Shown here piece after piece: positions 31,502 to 40,998 of a DNA stretch of 64,000 bases. The translations under genes were made by a program, and so were the position numbers. How positions within the stretch are numbered: position 1 is the stretch's first letter; each line of letters opens with the position of its first letter. The DNA is from Brevibacillus agri (lineage in GTDB: Bacteria > Bacillota > Bacilli > Brevibacillales > Brevibacillaceae), in assembly GCF_004117055.1 (NCBI RefSeq), contig NZ_CP026363.1, forward strand, positions 1,527,001 to 1,591,000, read 5' to 3'. The notes beneath the pieces were generated by a model. That model was not told where the DNA came from. It saw only the letters and a list, made by a program, of their open reading frames with translations, and did no database searches.

Positions 31502-32833
31502 ATGAAAAAAAGCAGGTTTCTAGCAGCAGCAGGAATCGCCAGTCTGGCAGCGGCGTTGCTCGTCGGCGGATGTAGCAGCCAATCTTCGACGCAGCAGGGG
31601 GACCAGGTGGAATTGTACATGGGTTACACCTCTGATCCGCCTACGAAGAAAAAGATGGAGGAAATTATCGCAAAATTCGAACAGTCGCACCCGCATATCA
31701 AAATCAAGACCGTGACGGCTCCTTACGAGGACTTTTACCAGAAGCTGACGACGCAGATTGCCGCAGGAAACGCGCCAGACATCTGGCAAAGCGACGGGAC
31801 GAAAGTATTCGGCTTTGCGCAGCGCGGGGCGATTCGCGATATAACCGATTACGTCACGAAGGAAGTCAACAAGGACGAGGTGCTCGGCGTGGAGTTCAAC
31901 AAGGACGCCTCGGGGAAATACTGGGGCGTGCCGCAGGGCATTCAGGTAGGGGCGCTTTTCTACAACAAGGATTTGTTTGACCAGGCCGGAGTCGCGTATC
32001 CGACGGCAGACTGGACGTGGGATGACCTGAAGGCGGCGGCCGCCAAGCTGACGCTCGATGCTAACGGGAAAAATGCGGACGACCCCGCCTTTGACAAAAA
32101 TGCGGTGAAGCAGTACGGCTTTACGTTTTTCGGCAGCTCCCGCGGGGCGTTTAACATCATGAAAGCGTACGGCGGCGGCGTGCTCGATCCGACGATGACA
32201 CAGTCGATCGTCAATTCTCCGGAAAACAAAAAAGCGGTGGAGTGGATGGCGGACGGCATGAAGCGCAAGCTGTTCCCGAACCCGGCCGAATTGAAGGCGT
32301 TCCAGAGCAACTTCAAAGTGTTTTTGAGCGGAGCGACCGCAATGCAGATCGACATTTACGCGGCTACGACCTCGATGAACGGAGCCGGCTTGAACTACGA
32401 TGTGGCGCCGCTGCCCAAAGGTCCGGATGGCAAACGGTTCGCGCCAGTCATCGCCAACTCGTGGGTCATCAACAAGAAAGCCGAGGAGCAAAAAGTAAAA
32501 GCGGCCCAGGAATGGATTACGTACTGGACGACCTCGGACGAGGCGCAAAAACAATGGGCAGAGGTAGGGGAAGCGATTCCGGTGAAAAAATCGGTGGCGA
32601 ACTCCGAGATGTTTCTGAACCCGAGCATCAAGCCGGACAACAAGCAAGTTTTCCTCGACAGCCTGGAGTTCGCGGGCACGATCGACACTAACGCCGTTTT
32701 CGCGGAATGGTTGAAGGTCGTCACGGACAATCTGGCCGAGCTGTTTATGGACAAGATGAGCGTGGACGACTACATCACCAAGACAGACGAGGGCGTGCAA
32801 AAAGTTCTGGATGAGTTTTTCAAGAAGCAGTAG
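31502..32833 (+). CDS. Sugar ABC transporter substrate-binding lipoprotein
   Basis: A 443-residue family 1 (MalE-type) binding protein. Signal peptide with lipobox VGGC (residues 18-21), then a short Ser/Gln linker and the bilobed fold (AAGNAPDIWQSDG, KYWGVPQGIQVGALFYNKDLF, GAGLNYDVAPLPKGPDG). ATG 31502 follows GGGAGGT. It heads an operon with two permeases, NagZ and MurQ, so the ligand is probably a GlcNAc-MurNAc disaccharide, MurNAc or a small muropeptide (inference from context). No ATPase gene is present; such importers often share one MsmX-like ATPase. Confidence 0.85.
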   Translation: MKKSRFLAAAGIASLAAALLVGGCSSQSSTQQGDQVELYMGYTSDPPTKKKMEEIIAKFEQSHPHIKIKTVTAPYEDFYQKLTTQIAAGNAPDIWQSDGTKVFGFAQRGAIRDITDYVTKEVNKDEVLGVEFNKDASGKYWGVPQGIQVGALFYNKDLFDQAGVAYPTADWTWDDLKAAAAKLTLDANGKNADDPAFDKNAVKQYGFTFFGSSRGAFNIMKAYGGGVLDPTMTQSIVNSPENKKAVEWMADGMKRKLFPNPAELKAFQSNFKVFLSGATAMQIDIYAATTSMNGAGLNYDVAPLPKGPDGKRFAPVIANSWVINKKAEEQKVKAAQEWITYWTTSDEAQKQWAEVGEAIPVKKSVANSEMFLNPSIKPDNKQVFLDSLEFAGTIDTNAVFAEWLKVVTDNLAELFMDKMSVDDYITKTDEGVQKVLDEFFKKQ

Positions 32834-32863
32834 CAAACCATCAGGGAGGAAGTGTAGCCAACG

Positions 32864-33820
32864 ATGTTGGAGCTACCAAACAAGCTACAGGCACAGCCTG
32901 ATGTGAAAACGAAGCAGAAACGAAACTGGCTGGACAGCGAGGGGAGATGGGGGCTGCTGCTCGTCTCCCCCTACCTGGTCCACTTTCTCGTGTTTGTCCT
33001 GGGGACTTCGCTTGCCTCGCTCTACTTCAGCTTTTCCGACTACGATATTTTGAATCCGCCGAAGTGGACCGGGCTGGATAACTACGAAAAGCTGTTCGCC
33101 GACCCGCTGTTTTACCAGGCGCTGTGGAACACGGTCTACTTCACGCTGTTGTACGTTCCGGCCAAGACGTTTCTGGCGCTTTTGCTGGCAGTCGCGCTGA
33201 ACCAGAAGCTGAAAGGGCTGAAGCTGTTTCGGATGGCGCACTTTTTGCCCGTGATCTCGTCGTGGACGGTGATCGCGTATGTGGCGGATGCGGTGTTCAA
33301 CCAGCGGATCGGCTTTGCCAATGCCATCCTCGCCAAATTCGGCATCGCGCCGCAAAACTGGCTGATTGACGAAGTGTGGGTCATCCCGGTGCTCGTGCTC
33401 ATCGCGATCTGGAAGTCGGTCGGCTACATGATGATTATTTTTTTGGCCGGGCTGCAAGGGATTTCCCATGACATGTACGAGGCAGCGTCGATTGACGGCG
33501 CGAACGCCTGGCAAAAATTTTGGCAGGTCACCGTTCCGATGATTTCCGGCACGACGTTTCTCGTCATCATTTTGAACACGATCTACTCGTTTCAAAATTT
33601 CGAGCAAATTTTCGTCATGACGGGCGGCTCCACCGAGGCCGGGTCTACGGGCGGCGCGAACAACGCGAGTCTCGTCCTGATGCTGCTCATGTTCCGGCAA
33701 GGCTTCAGCTTTTACAAGATGGGCTACGCCTCTGCGATCGCCTGGGTGCTGTTCCTCATTTTGCTGGCGATTACTTTGCTGCAATTCAAGCTGCAAAAGA
33801 AATGGGTTCACTATGATTAA
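32864..33820 (+). CDS. Sugar ABC transporter permease, MalF/UgpA type
   Basis: A 318-residue membrane protein with six main spans and the permease EAA loop EAASIDGANAWQKFWQVTVP (about residues 206-225) that docks the ATPase. The N-terminal 25 residues are cytoplasmic. A GGGAGG site lies 14 bases before the ATG, a rather long spacing. Second gene of the muropeptide-sugar operon, 30 bases after the binding protein. Confidence 0.88.
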   Translation: MLELPNKLQAQPDVKTKQKRNWLDSEGRWGLLLVSPYLVHFLVFVLGTSLASLYFSFSDYDILNPPKWTGLDNYEKLFADPLFYQALWNTVYFTLLYVPAKTFLALLLAVALNQKLKGLKLFRMAHFLPVISSWTVIAYVADAVFNQRIGFANAILAKFGIAPQNWLIDEVWVIPVLVLIAIWKSVGYMMIIFLAGLQGISHDMYEAASIDGANAWQKFWQVTVPMISGTTFLVIILNTIYSFQNFEQIFVMTGGSTEAGSTGGANNASLVLMLLMFRQGFSFYKMGYASAIAWVLFLILLAITLLQFKLQKKWVHYD

Positions 33821-33856
33821 TTTACGATGGCGTGCGCGGAGGAAAAGGAGGTAGCC

Positions 33857-34684
33857 ATGCAAAAGCGTTTTCCTCTCCATAAAGTTCTGGGATACTTGTT
33901 TGTTCTCGTCAGCACCTTGATTATGGTCGTGCCGTTTTTGACGACGGTGTTCAACTCGTTGAAAACGTACAAGCAGTACATGCAATTTCCGCCGGAATGG
34001 GTGCCCGATCCTGTGAAGTGGAGCAACTACCCGCAAGTGTGGGAGCAGGCGAACTTCAGCAGCTACACGGTCAACAGCGTGATCGTCGCGGTACTGTCCG
34101 TAGTCGGCACGCTACTCTCCAGCTCGATGATCGCCTTTGCCTTTGCCCGGCTGCGCTTTCCGTTTCGCGATACGCTGTTCATGATCGTGCTCGGGACGAT
34201 GATGATTCCCGGAATCGTGACGATCATCCCGCAGTTTATCATTTTCAAAAACTTAGGGATGCTCGACTCGCTGACGCCGCTGTGGATTTTGGAGTGGCTG
34301 GGCCAGCCGTTTGCCATTTTCCTGATGAGGCAGGCTTTCCTGAGCATCCCTAAGGATTATGAGGAAGCGGCCAAGCTGGACGGCTGCAATCCGTTCCAAA
34401 TATACTGGCGCGTGTTTTTGCCGATGTGCAAGCCGGCGCTCGCGACACTCGCGGTTTTTACGTTTATGGGCAAATGGAACGAAATTCTCGCGCCTGTCAT
34501 CTATCTCATCTCCGAGGAGCATTTTACGCTGCCGATCGGGATTTTGTCGCTGCGCGGACAGTACAAAACCGACGACCAACTGCTGGTGGCGGGGGCGTTA
34601 ATCAGCCTGATTCCGATTTTGCTCGTGTTTTTGTTTGCGGAAAAATACTTTGTCGAAGGCTCCAAAACTTCCGGGTTGAAGTAG
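33857..34684 (+). CDS. Sugar ABC transporter permease, MalG/UgpE type
   Basis: A 275-residue partner permease with six spans. EAA loop: EEAAKLDGCNPFQIYWRVFL (about residues 173-192). It ends in the typical YFVEGSKTSGLK tail. ATG 33857 has an ideal AAGGAGGT; the frame upstream to 33827 is non-coding. Together with the previous gene it forms a heterodimeric channel; the ATPase must come from elsewhere. Confidence 0.88.
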   Translation: MQKRFPLHKVLGYLFVLVSTLIMVVPFLTTVFNSLKTYKQYMQFPPEWVPDPVKWSNYPQVWEQANFSSYTVNSVIVAVLSVVGTLLSSSMIAFAFARLRFPFRDTLFMIVLGTMMIPGIVTIIPQFIIFKNLGMLDSLTPLWILEWLGQPFAIFLMRQAFLSIPKDYEEAAKLDGCNPFQIYWRVFLPMCKPALATLAVFTFMGKWNEILAPVIYLISEEHFTLPIGILSLRGQYKTDDQLLVAGALISLIPILLVFLFAEKYFVEGSKTSGLK

Positions 34685-34707
34685 GGCATTAGGAGGCGGA
34701 TGAACGC

Positions 34708-35679
34708 ATGTTTTACGTACCATTGGACGCGCTGTACCTGGATGCGCTGTGCGAGCTGTGGAACCGGGAGCTGGGAGAGCGCTTCCCGATGCGTCCCGAG
34801 CTGCTCCGCCAGAACAGCCTGGAAGATCGCAATGTGCTGCAGGCAGGCTCCTGGATTGCCATGGATGCGGTTGCGCGGCGTCCCGTAGGATTTGTCGTGG
34901 CAAAATGCTGGCAGGAACAGCTCGATGTGCAACTGGGAAAAGGCGTCGGCTGGATTCAGGTGTTGCTCGTGGACCGCAACGATCGCGGCCAAGGAATCGG
35001 AAGCGAGCTGCTGGCGCGAGCAGAGCGGGCTTTGCGGCAGCGCGGCGTGCAAAAAATATGGCTCGGCCGCGACCCGTATCATTATTTCCCGGGGATTCCC
35101 GTTGAGTCGCCAGAGGTTTCAGCCTGGTTTGCCGCGCGTGGGTACCGCTTGTTGGAGCCGTTGGAAAACGATTTGCTTTGCCGCTATTCCGATCAGGACG
35201 ATCAGAAATCCGTTCCATTGCCGCAAGTCGCGGACGGGCGCTTCCGCTTGCTTGCGGCGGACGACAAAGACGCGTTCTTGTCCTTTTTGCATCGCTGCTT
35301 TCCCGGGCGCTGGGAGTACGAGGCGATTCACTATTTTCAGCGCGGCGGGACTGGGCGCGAGTTCGTCGTGTTGGAGCGGCAGGGGGAAATCGTCGGCTTT
35401 TGCCGGATCAATGACGCGAAGTCGCCGTTTATTGCGCAAAACGTCTACTGGGCACCGCTTTTTGCGCGGGAGCTGGGCGGGATCGGACCGCTTGGCATCG
35501 ACCCGGCGCACAGGGGAAGCGGCCTGGGATTGGCGCTCGTGCAGGCGGGGATTGCCATGCTGCGGCAGCGCGGGATTCAGCAGATCGTGATTGACTGGAC
35601 GGCGCTCGTCGACTTTTACGCCAAGCTCGGCTATTCAAGCTGGAAGCAGTACGCCAAGTACAGCAAGGAGCTTGTCTAA
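34708..35679 (+). CDS. Tandem GNAT-domain N-acetyltransferase
   Basis: A 323-residue protein with two acetyl-CoA-binding GNAT modules: first signature RNDRGQGIGSELLARAE (about residues 92-108), second DPAHRGSGLGLALVQAG (about 268-284). Substrate unknown. Its place between an amino-sugar importer and nagZ-murQ suggests acetylation of a deacetylated amino sugar or of a muropeptide-derived amine, but this is inference. AGGAGGCG precedes the start at nine bases. An overlapping ATG at 34700 is out of frame. Confidence 0.8.
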   Translation: MFYVPLDALYLDALCELWNRELGERFPMRPELLRQNSLEDRNVLQAGSWIAMDAVARRPVGFVVAKCWQEQLDVQLGKGVGWIQVLLVDRNDRGQGIGSELLARAERALRQRGVQKIWLGRDPYHYFPGIPVESPEVSAWFAARGYRLLEPLENDLLCRYSDQDDQKSVPLPQVADGRFRLLAADDKDAFLSFLHRCFPGRWEYEAIHYFQRGGTGREFVVLERQGEIVGFCRINDAKSPFIAQNVYWAPLFARELGGIGPLGIDPAHRGSGLGLALVQAGIAMLRQRGIQQIVIDWTALVDFYAKLGYSSWKQYAKYSKELV

Positions 35680-35729
35680 TCATTCGCGTCATTCGCGGCT
35701 GCGAGCGTGCGAAAAAAAGGAGGTTCTCC

Positions 35730-37331
35730 ATGCGTGCAAAGCAGATGAGTGTGGAGCAAAAAGTCGGGCAACTGCTCATGATCGGTTACCCGACGCTGGA
35801 AGTACCCGGTGAGATGGAGACGTGGATTCGCGAGCGGCAGATTGGCAACGTGATTTTGTTCAGCCGCAACATCGGTTCAGTCGCAGAGACGTTTCGGCGC
35901 GTGCGCACGTTGCAACGCTGGGCGAAGGAAGCCGGACAGCCGCATCCGCTGTTGGTCGGAACCGATCAGGAAAACGGCGTCGTGGCGAGGCTAATGCGCG
36001 GTGCTACCCGGTTTCCCGGAGCGATGGCGCTCGGTGCGACGGGAAGCCCGGAGTGGGCCGGACGGGTTTATGCGGCGACTGGAGAGGAACTGCGGGCCGC
36101 GGGCATTACCGTTAATTTTGCCCCTGTCGTCGACGTGAACAACAATCCGGCCAATCCGGTGATCGGAGTGCGCTCGTTCGGCGCGGAGCCGGAAGCGGTC
36201 GGGCGTTTTGGCGAGAGCGCCGTGCAAGGGCTGCTTGCAAGCGGCGTCGTTGCTGCGATCAAGCATTTTCCCGGCCACGGCGACACGAGCACAGACTCGC
36301 ACGAAGCGATTCCGGTGCTGCGGCACGACTGGCAGCGGCTCTCGCAGGTGGAGCTGGTTCCGTTTCGCCGCTGTATCGCGGCAAAAGCCCCGATGGTGAT
36401 GATCGGACATGTCAGCCTGTCGACCGTCGACGAAAGCGGTGCGCCTGCCTCGATCTCGCGGCGGCTGGTGACGGACGTTTTGCGCGGGCAGCTCGGCTTT
36501 CAGGGCGTTGCGATTACCGATTGTCTGGAAATGGCCGCGATCGCCAACTCCACAGGCGTGCCGGAAGCAGCGGTGCAGGCGATACAGGCGGGCGTGGACA
36601 TGGTGCTCGTCTCGCATACGCCCGAGGTGCAGCAAAAGACGTATGATCGTCTGGCCGAAGCGATCCGCAGCGGTGAAATTCCCGACTCCCGGGTGCAGGA
36701 GGCTGTCGAGCGCATCACGGAACTGAAGCAGCGCTATCTTTCCTGGGAGCAGTGTCTGGCGGCGACAGGTCCCGGTTTTGACCGGACGGCTCACGAGCGG
36801 CTGGCCAAAGAAGCGCTCGCGCAGGCTGTGACCTTGGTGAAAAACGACCAGGGGCTTGTCCCTTTGCCGGAGCAGGCGGGGGCGCTTGGCGTGATTTTGC
36901 CGGGAGTGGGCCGGTTGACGCAGGCAGAGGATCAGCAGGCGGGCGCGGAGCTTTTGGTAGCGCCGCTGCAAGCGCACAGACAGGTGCATGCCCACTTTCT
37001 GTCCGCACTCCAACCTGCGCAGGCGGAGATCGAGCAGGCTGTCGCTGCCGTGGCGCCCTGCGATACGGTGATCGTTTTTACGTACAACGCCCATCTTTAC
37101 AGCGGTCAGGCGCAACTGGTGCAGCAACTGTCCACGCGAGGCAAAAAGGTGGTGGCAGTGGCGCTCAGAAACCCGTACGACCTGACCGCTTTTCCGGAGG
37201 TGGACGCTTTTCTTGCGGTGTACGACCAGAGTGAACGGGCGCTGGGAGTCGTTGCGGACGTTTTGTTCGGCAAGCAAAAGGCAGTCGGTCGCTTGCCTGT
37301 CAGTATGTGGAAGCAACAGGGGCACTTTTGA
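35730..37331 (+). CDS. nagZ: Beta-N-acetylhexosaminidase NagZ (GH3), cytoplasmic
   Basis: A 533-residue family 3 glycosidase. The NagZ loop with the catalytic His-Asp pair is KHFPGHGDTSTDSH (about residues 178-191) and the nucleophile Asp lies in AITDCLEM (about 268). A C-terminal domain (about 380-530) resembles the second domain of Bacillus NagZ. Unlike the secreted Bacillus enzyme there is no signal peptide, so it should split GlcNAc-MurNAc or its peptides inside the cell after import by the upstream ABC system. AAGGAGG precedes the ATG. Confidence 0.88.
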   Translation: MRAKQMSVEQKVGQLLMIGYPTLEVPGEMETWIRERQIGNVILFSRNIGSVAETFRRVRTLQRWAKEAGQPHPLLVGTDQENGVVARLMRGATRFPGAMALGATGSPEWAGRVYAATGEELRAAGITVNFAPVVDVNNNPANPVIGVRSFGAEPEAVGRFGESAVQGLLASGVVAAIKHFPGHGDTSTDSHEAIPVLRHDWQRLSQVELVPFRRCIAAKAPMVMIGHVSLSTVDESGAPASISRRLVTDVLRGQLGFQGVAITDCLEMAAIANSTGVPEAAVQAIQAGVDMVLVSHTPEVQQKTYDRLAEAIRSGEIPDSRVQEAVERITELKQRYLSWEQCLAATGPGFDRTAHERLAKEALAQAVTLVKNDQGLVPLPEQAGALGVILPGVGRLTQAEDQQAGAELLVAPLQAHRQVHAHFLSALQPAQAEIEQAVAAVAPCDTVIVFTYNAHLYSGQAQLVQQLSTRGKKVVAVALRNPYDLTAFPEVDAFLAVYDQSERALGVVADVLFGKQKAVGRLPVSMWKQQGHF

Positions 37332-37373
37332 TGAAGAAAACGGACGAACTGGAGACTGACGGGGAGGTAGCGG

Positions 37374-38282
37374 ATGAGAAATCAACTGAGCGGTTTGACG
37401 ACCGAGACGAAAAACAAGCAATCGGAAGACCTGGACTTGCTCTCGACACTCGACATCATCAGGCTCATGAACGAGGAGGACAAAAAAGTCGCCTATTGCG
37501 TGGAAAAGGAGCTGCCTGCGATTGCCCGGGCGGTGGACATGATTGCCGAATGCTTGCAAAACGGCGGCAGGCTGTTTTATTTTGGCGCAGGCACCAGCGG
37601 CCGCTTAGGACTGCTGGATGCGGCGGAGTGCCCGCCGACCTTTGGCACAGACCCTTCCCTCGTGCAAGGCGTGATCGCCGGGGGAGTGGAAGCGCTCGTC
37701 AAAGCGATTGAAGGAGCGGAAGACCTCGCGCATTTGGGCCAGGAGGATGTCTTGGCGCACGGAGTCAGGGCCGGTGACGCTGTAGTGGGAATTGCGGCGA
37801 GCGGGCGCACGCCTTATGTAAAAGGCGCACTGGCAGAGGCGAGTCGGCTCAAGGCGAAAATTGTGTCGCTGTCGTGCAATCCGACGGCTGAGATCAATGA
37901 AGGCGTGGACGTCTCCATCAACGTCGTGGTCGGCCCGGAAGTCGTCACAGGCTCGACCCGGCTGAAAGCGGCGACGGCGCAGAAGATGGTGCTCAACATG
38001 ATTACGACCGCATGCATGGTTCGCTTGGGCAAGGTGTACAAAAATTTGATGGTCAACGTGCAGGTGACGAACGAAAAGCTGAAGGAGCGGGCCAAGCAGA
38101 TCGTCGCGGAAGCGGCCGACGTCTCGCTGGAGGAAGCCGATGAGCTGTTGAACAGGGCGCAAGGCGACGCCAGGCTTGCGATTGTGATGAAAAAAACGGC
38201 GCTGTCGCAGGCGGAGTCGCTTCGGTTGCTGGAGCAGCACAAAGGGAATATTCGGCGCATTGTCGAGGGGTATGTCTCGTAG
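37374..38282 (+). CDS. murQ: N-acetylmuramic acid 6-phosphate etherase MurQ
   Basis: A 302-residue SIS-domain enzyme that removes D-lactate from MurNAc-6-phosphate to give GlcNAc-6-phosphate. The signature FGAGTSGRLGLLDAAECP lies at about residues 66-83, then GIAASGRTPYV and GSTRLKAATAQKMVLN. Length is typical. It is the last operon gene. The substrate must be phosphorylated, but no PTS or MurNAc kinase is encoded nearby, so a kinase elsewhere is expected. No MurR/RpiR regulator is adjacent. Confidence 0.93.
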   Translation: MRNQLSGLTTETKNKQSEDLDLLSTLDIIRLMNEEDKKVAYCVEKELPAIARAVDMIAECLQNGGRLFYFGAGTSGRLGLLDAAECPPTFGTDPSLVQGVIAGGVEALVKAIEGAEDLAHLGQEDVLAHGVRAGDAVVGIAASGRTPYVKGALAEASRLKAKIVSLSCNPTAEINEGVDVSINVVVGPEVVTGSTRLKAATAQKMVLNMITTACMVRLGKVYKNLMVNVQVTNEKLKERAKQIVAEAADVSLEEADELLNRAQGDARLAIVMKKTALSQAESLRLLEQHKGNIRRIVEGYVS

Positions 38283-38318
38283 CTTGAGGTGTGTCAAAAC
38301 AGGCTGCCAGTAAATCGC

Positions 38319-38366
38319 GCAAAGCAAACAGCCTTTTCCAGAGGGGGAGAAGGCTGTTTGCTTTGC
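38319..38366 (+). terminator. Long hairpin ending the muropeptide-sugar operon
   Basis: Perfect 16-bp arms, CAAAGCAAACAGCCTT and AAGGCTGTTTGCTTTG. The T-tail is poor, so termination may be partial. Confidence 0.65.
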
Positions 38367-38483
38367 GTTGGCAACAGGAGCCGGGCCAAAATGCTGAACG
38401 AAACCGCGTTTTCCCCGCGTCTCTCCGTGAGAAACGACTGGGCTGGGAATGAAAATCAGTAGTATGATCCATAAAATGTTCAT

Positions 38484-38512
38484 TTGAATAAGTGGCAAAA
38501 ACACCCTATAAT
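38484..38512 (+). promoter_or_regulatory. Consensus promoter cut off from the CDF gene by the IS element
   Basis: TTGAAT (38484-38489), 17-base spacer, TATAAT (38507-38512). Before the insertion it stood about 60 bases upstream of the CDF start codon; copy 2 of the insertion sequence now separates them. Confidence 0.7.
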
Positions 38513-38532
38513 TAAATTAATTATTAGATTGT

Positions 38533-39977
38533 CACTAGCGTTGCATTAATCTTTTCATACCATTCAAAATCATCATAACTTTCAGCGTTCAAGTGTTCTC
38601 AGGCATAAAAAAATCCTTTACACTGGAAAGGTCAGGTAGTTCCTGTCCAAATCCAACGCAAAGGATAGACCATGGACAAGAATACCCTATTTTCTTCATT
38701 TGGTAAATACATTTCACCCATTAATATTGTGAAATTTCAACAACGGATAGACGAAACGGATCAGGACAAGTACGTGAAAAAGTTAACGACCAAAGCATAT
38801 CTACTCCTGTTTTTGCATGCTCAACTTCAGCAACGAGAAGGACTCCGAGCCATTGCAGATGATGTTTTATCAAAGAAATTCCAGCGAGAGTTAGGACTGT
38901 CGTCGATTAGTCCCGCTCAGCTTAGTCGCAAAAACAATCGAGTAGATCCAGCTTTGCTTGAAGAAATATTTGTTGACCTTGTAGGGCAAATTCAGAGACA
39001 CTCGGGCAACACGTATTCCCTTCGAAAAGACATGAAAATCATTGATTCTACAACGATTGGGCTGTGTTTGCAGAAGTACAAATGGGCAACTTTCCGTAAA
39101 ACCAAGGCTGGCATCAAACTTCATCTTCGTCTCGTCTTTGCCGACCAGGGGGATGTGTATCCTGAAAAAATAACCATCACGGGTGCCAAGTCCAATGACC
39201 GCACTCAAATGGAATCGTTGATTGATGAGATCGGTATGATGTACGTCTTTGATCGAGGGTATGTGGATTATGAAAAATTTGATGAATACACGGACAAAGG
39301 CATCTTTTTCGCTTCTCGTCTAAAAGATAACGCCGAAATCCGTCATCTTTATGAATTCAAAATCCCCTTGGAAAGCTCCGTTTTATCGGATTCCATGATC
39401 CTTCTTGGAACGCCTCAAAAGCGGGTAGATAACGTGCTGCGACTCATTGAAACGCTTGATTCGAAGGGAAATCTCATTCGAATCATTACGAATCGGTTCG
39501 ACCTGGAAGCAGAAGAACTCAGCGACATCTATCGTTGGCGTTGGCAAATTGAGCTGTTTTTCAAGTGGATAAAGCAGCATGTAAAGATCAAGAACTTCTA
39601 TGGAACGAGTGAAAATGCGGTACGAAACCAAGTATTACTCGCACTCATTGCCTACTGCCTGTTGCTCCTTGTCAAACTGGAACAAAACAGTCAGCACAGC
39701 TTGTTGCAGATCAGGAGATGGCTAAAAGTGTTTCTTTGGCAAACGTTCGAACAATGGATAGGTAGAATGAATTACCAGTCCAAACGAACATCCAGAGGGC
39801 GACAGAAAAGGAATTAGGTATTGGTTGCTGTTATCACGATTGTAATAAATGTATAAAACTACCAAATGGACAGTGGCTACCTTTTGCTTGGTTGCTGCCG
39901 TTTTTGGTTGTGTAGCTGAAAATGTCATTCAGAATACTTTGACAAATTACGAACGCATTTTTTATGCAACGCTAGTG
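38533..39977 (+). mobile_element. IS4-family insertion sequence, copy 2 (1445 bp, intact)
   Basis: Same length, terminal repeats and orientation as copy 1, here flanked by a different 9-bp duplication, TTAGATTGT (38524-38532 and 39978-39986). It is inserted between the promoter and the CDF exporter gene. Near its right end lie an outward TTGACA (39939-39944) and TATGCA (39963-39968), a possible outward promoter. Confidence 0.95.
38672..39817 (+). CDS. IS4-family DDE transposase, copy 2
   Basis: The 381-residue protein is identical to that at 24850-25995, with the same DDE and Y-R-E-K motifs. Identity of the two copies points to recent transposition within this genome. Confidence 0.92.
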   Translation: MDKNTLFSSFGKYISPINIVKFQQRIDETDQDKYVKKLTTKAYLLLFLHAQLQQREGLRAIADDVLSKKFQRELGLSSISPAQLSRKNNRVDPALLEEIFVDLVGQIQRHSGNTYSLRKDMKIIDSTTIGLCLQKYKWATFRKTKAGIKLHLRLVFADQGDVYPEKITITGAKSNDRTQMESLIDEIGMMYVFDRGYVDYEKFDEYTDKGIFFASRLKDNAEIRHLYEFKIPLESSVLSDSMILLGTPQKRVDNVLRLIETLDSKGNLIRIITNRFDLEAEELSDIYRWRWQIELFFKWIKQHVKIKNFYGTSENAVRNQVLLALIAYCLLLLVKLEQNSQHSLLQIRRWLKVFLWQTFEQWIGRMNYQSKRTSRGRQKRN

Positions 39978-40019
39978 TTAGATTGTAATTTTTCTATTTT
40001 GATAGTGGGGGTGGCTCTT

Positions 40020-40964
40020 ATGAAACACGTGAAGTACGCTGATTATCATCATCTCGATCACGTGAAGGAACAGCAAAAATCGAAGAAAACGTTGTGGATT
40101 ACACTGATCCTGACTTTGTTTTTTACTATCGTGGAAATCGTCGGCGGCCTGTTGTCCAACTCGCTGGCGCTTCTGTCCGACTCGGCGCACATGATCTCGG
40201 ACGTCATCGCGCTCGGTTTGAGCATGACCGCGATTTACATGGCGACGCGCAAGCCGACCAAAAAGTACACGTTTGGCTTTTTGCGCTTTGAAATCATCGC
40301 TTCGTTTTTGAACGGCCTGGCGCTTGCCGTAATTGCAATCGGCATCGCGATTGAAGGGATTAACCGGATGATTCACCCGCAAGACGTCGACTTGCAACTG
40401 ATGCTGACGATCGCGTCCATCGGGCTGATCGTGAACATCGTGCTGACGATCGTGCTGTCCAGAAGCACCAAGGAAGAAGACAACCTGAATGTGAAAAGCG
40501 CCCTGTGGCACTTCATCGGCGACCTGCTCAGCTCTGTGGGCGTCATCGCTTCTGCCATTCTCATTTACTTCACAGGCTACTACCTCTTCGACCCGCTGAT
40601 TAGCATGGTGATCGGAGGAATCATCTTTATGGGCGGCTTCAAAATCATCCGCGAATCGCTGGCCGTCCTGATGGAATCCGTGCCGGAGCAGTTTGATCTC
40701 GACCAAATCCGGGCAGACCTCGCCAGTGTGGAAGGCGTCTATGACGTGCACGAGCTGCACCTGTGGGCGGTATCGACAGAGCACTACTCGCTGACGGCAC
40801 ACGTGTTTGTGCGCGAGGATATTCAGCCGTACTGTGTGATCCTCGGCATCAATCATCTGCTGAAAACGAAGTACGGCATCGAGCATTCGACGATCCAGAT
40901 TGAGCATCCGATGATTCTCGATCACGGAGAGTACGGCAAACAGTTTTTGCTGCAAGAGGCGTAA
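40020..40964 (+). CDS. Cation diffusion facilitator (zinc-type metal exporter)
   Basis: A 314-residue CDF exporter that swaps cytoplasmic zinc or a similar divalent ion for protons. Six spans; metal-site residues in DSAHMISD (about 47-54) and the second HxxxD in HFIGDLL (about 163-169); a His-rich N-terminus (HHLDH) and a C-terminal cytoplasmic domain (YDVHELHLWAV). ATG 40020 follows GGGGGTGG. The open frame runs back into the insertion sequence to 39849, which could add 57 residues if translated, but the native start is preferred. The gene is separated from its own promoter by copy 2 of the element. Confidence 0.9.
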   Translation: MKHVKYADYHHLDHVKEQQKSKKTLWITLILTLFFTIVEIVGGLLSNSLALLSDSAHMISDVIALGLSMTAIYMATRKPTKKYTFGFLRFEIIASFLNGLALAVIAIGIAIEGINRMIHPQDVDLQLMLTIASIGLIVNIVLTIVLSRSTKEEDNLNVKSALWHFIGDLLSSVGVIASAILIYFTGYYLFDPLISMVIGGIIFMGGFKIIRESLAVLMESVPEQFDLDQIRADLASVEGVYDVHELHLWAVSTEHYSLTAHVFVREDIQPYCVILGINHLLKTKYGIEHSTIQIEHPMILDHGEYGKQFLLQEA

Positions 40965-40998
40965 AGGGCTGCTTGAGCTGTACGCACGCGACTATAAC

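Noticed and set aside
39849..40964. CDF exporter starting inside the insertion sequence
   Set aside because: The native ATG at 40020 has a ribosome site and family-like length; the fusion is kept only as a possibility in the findings.
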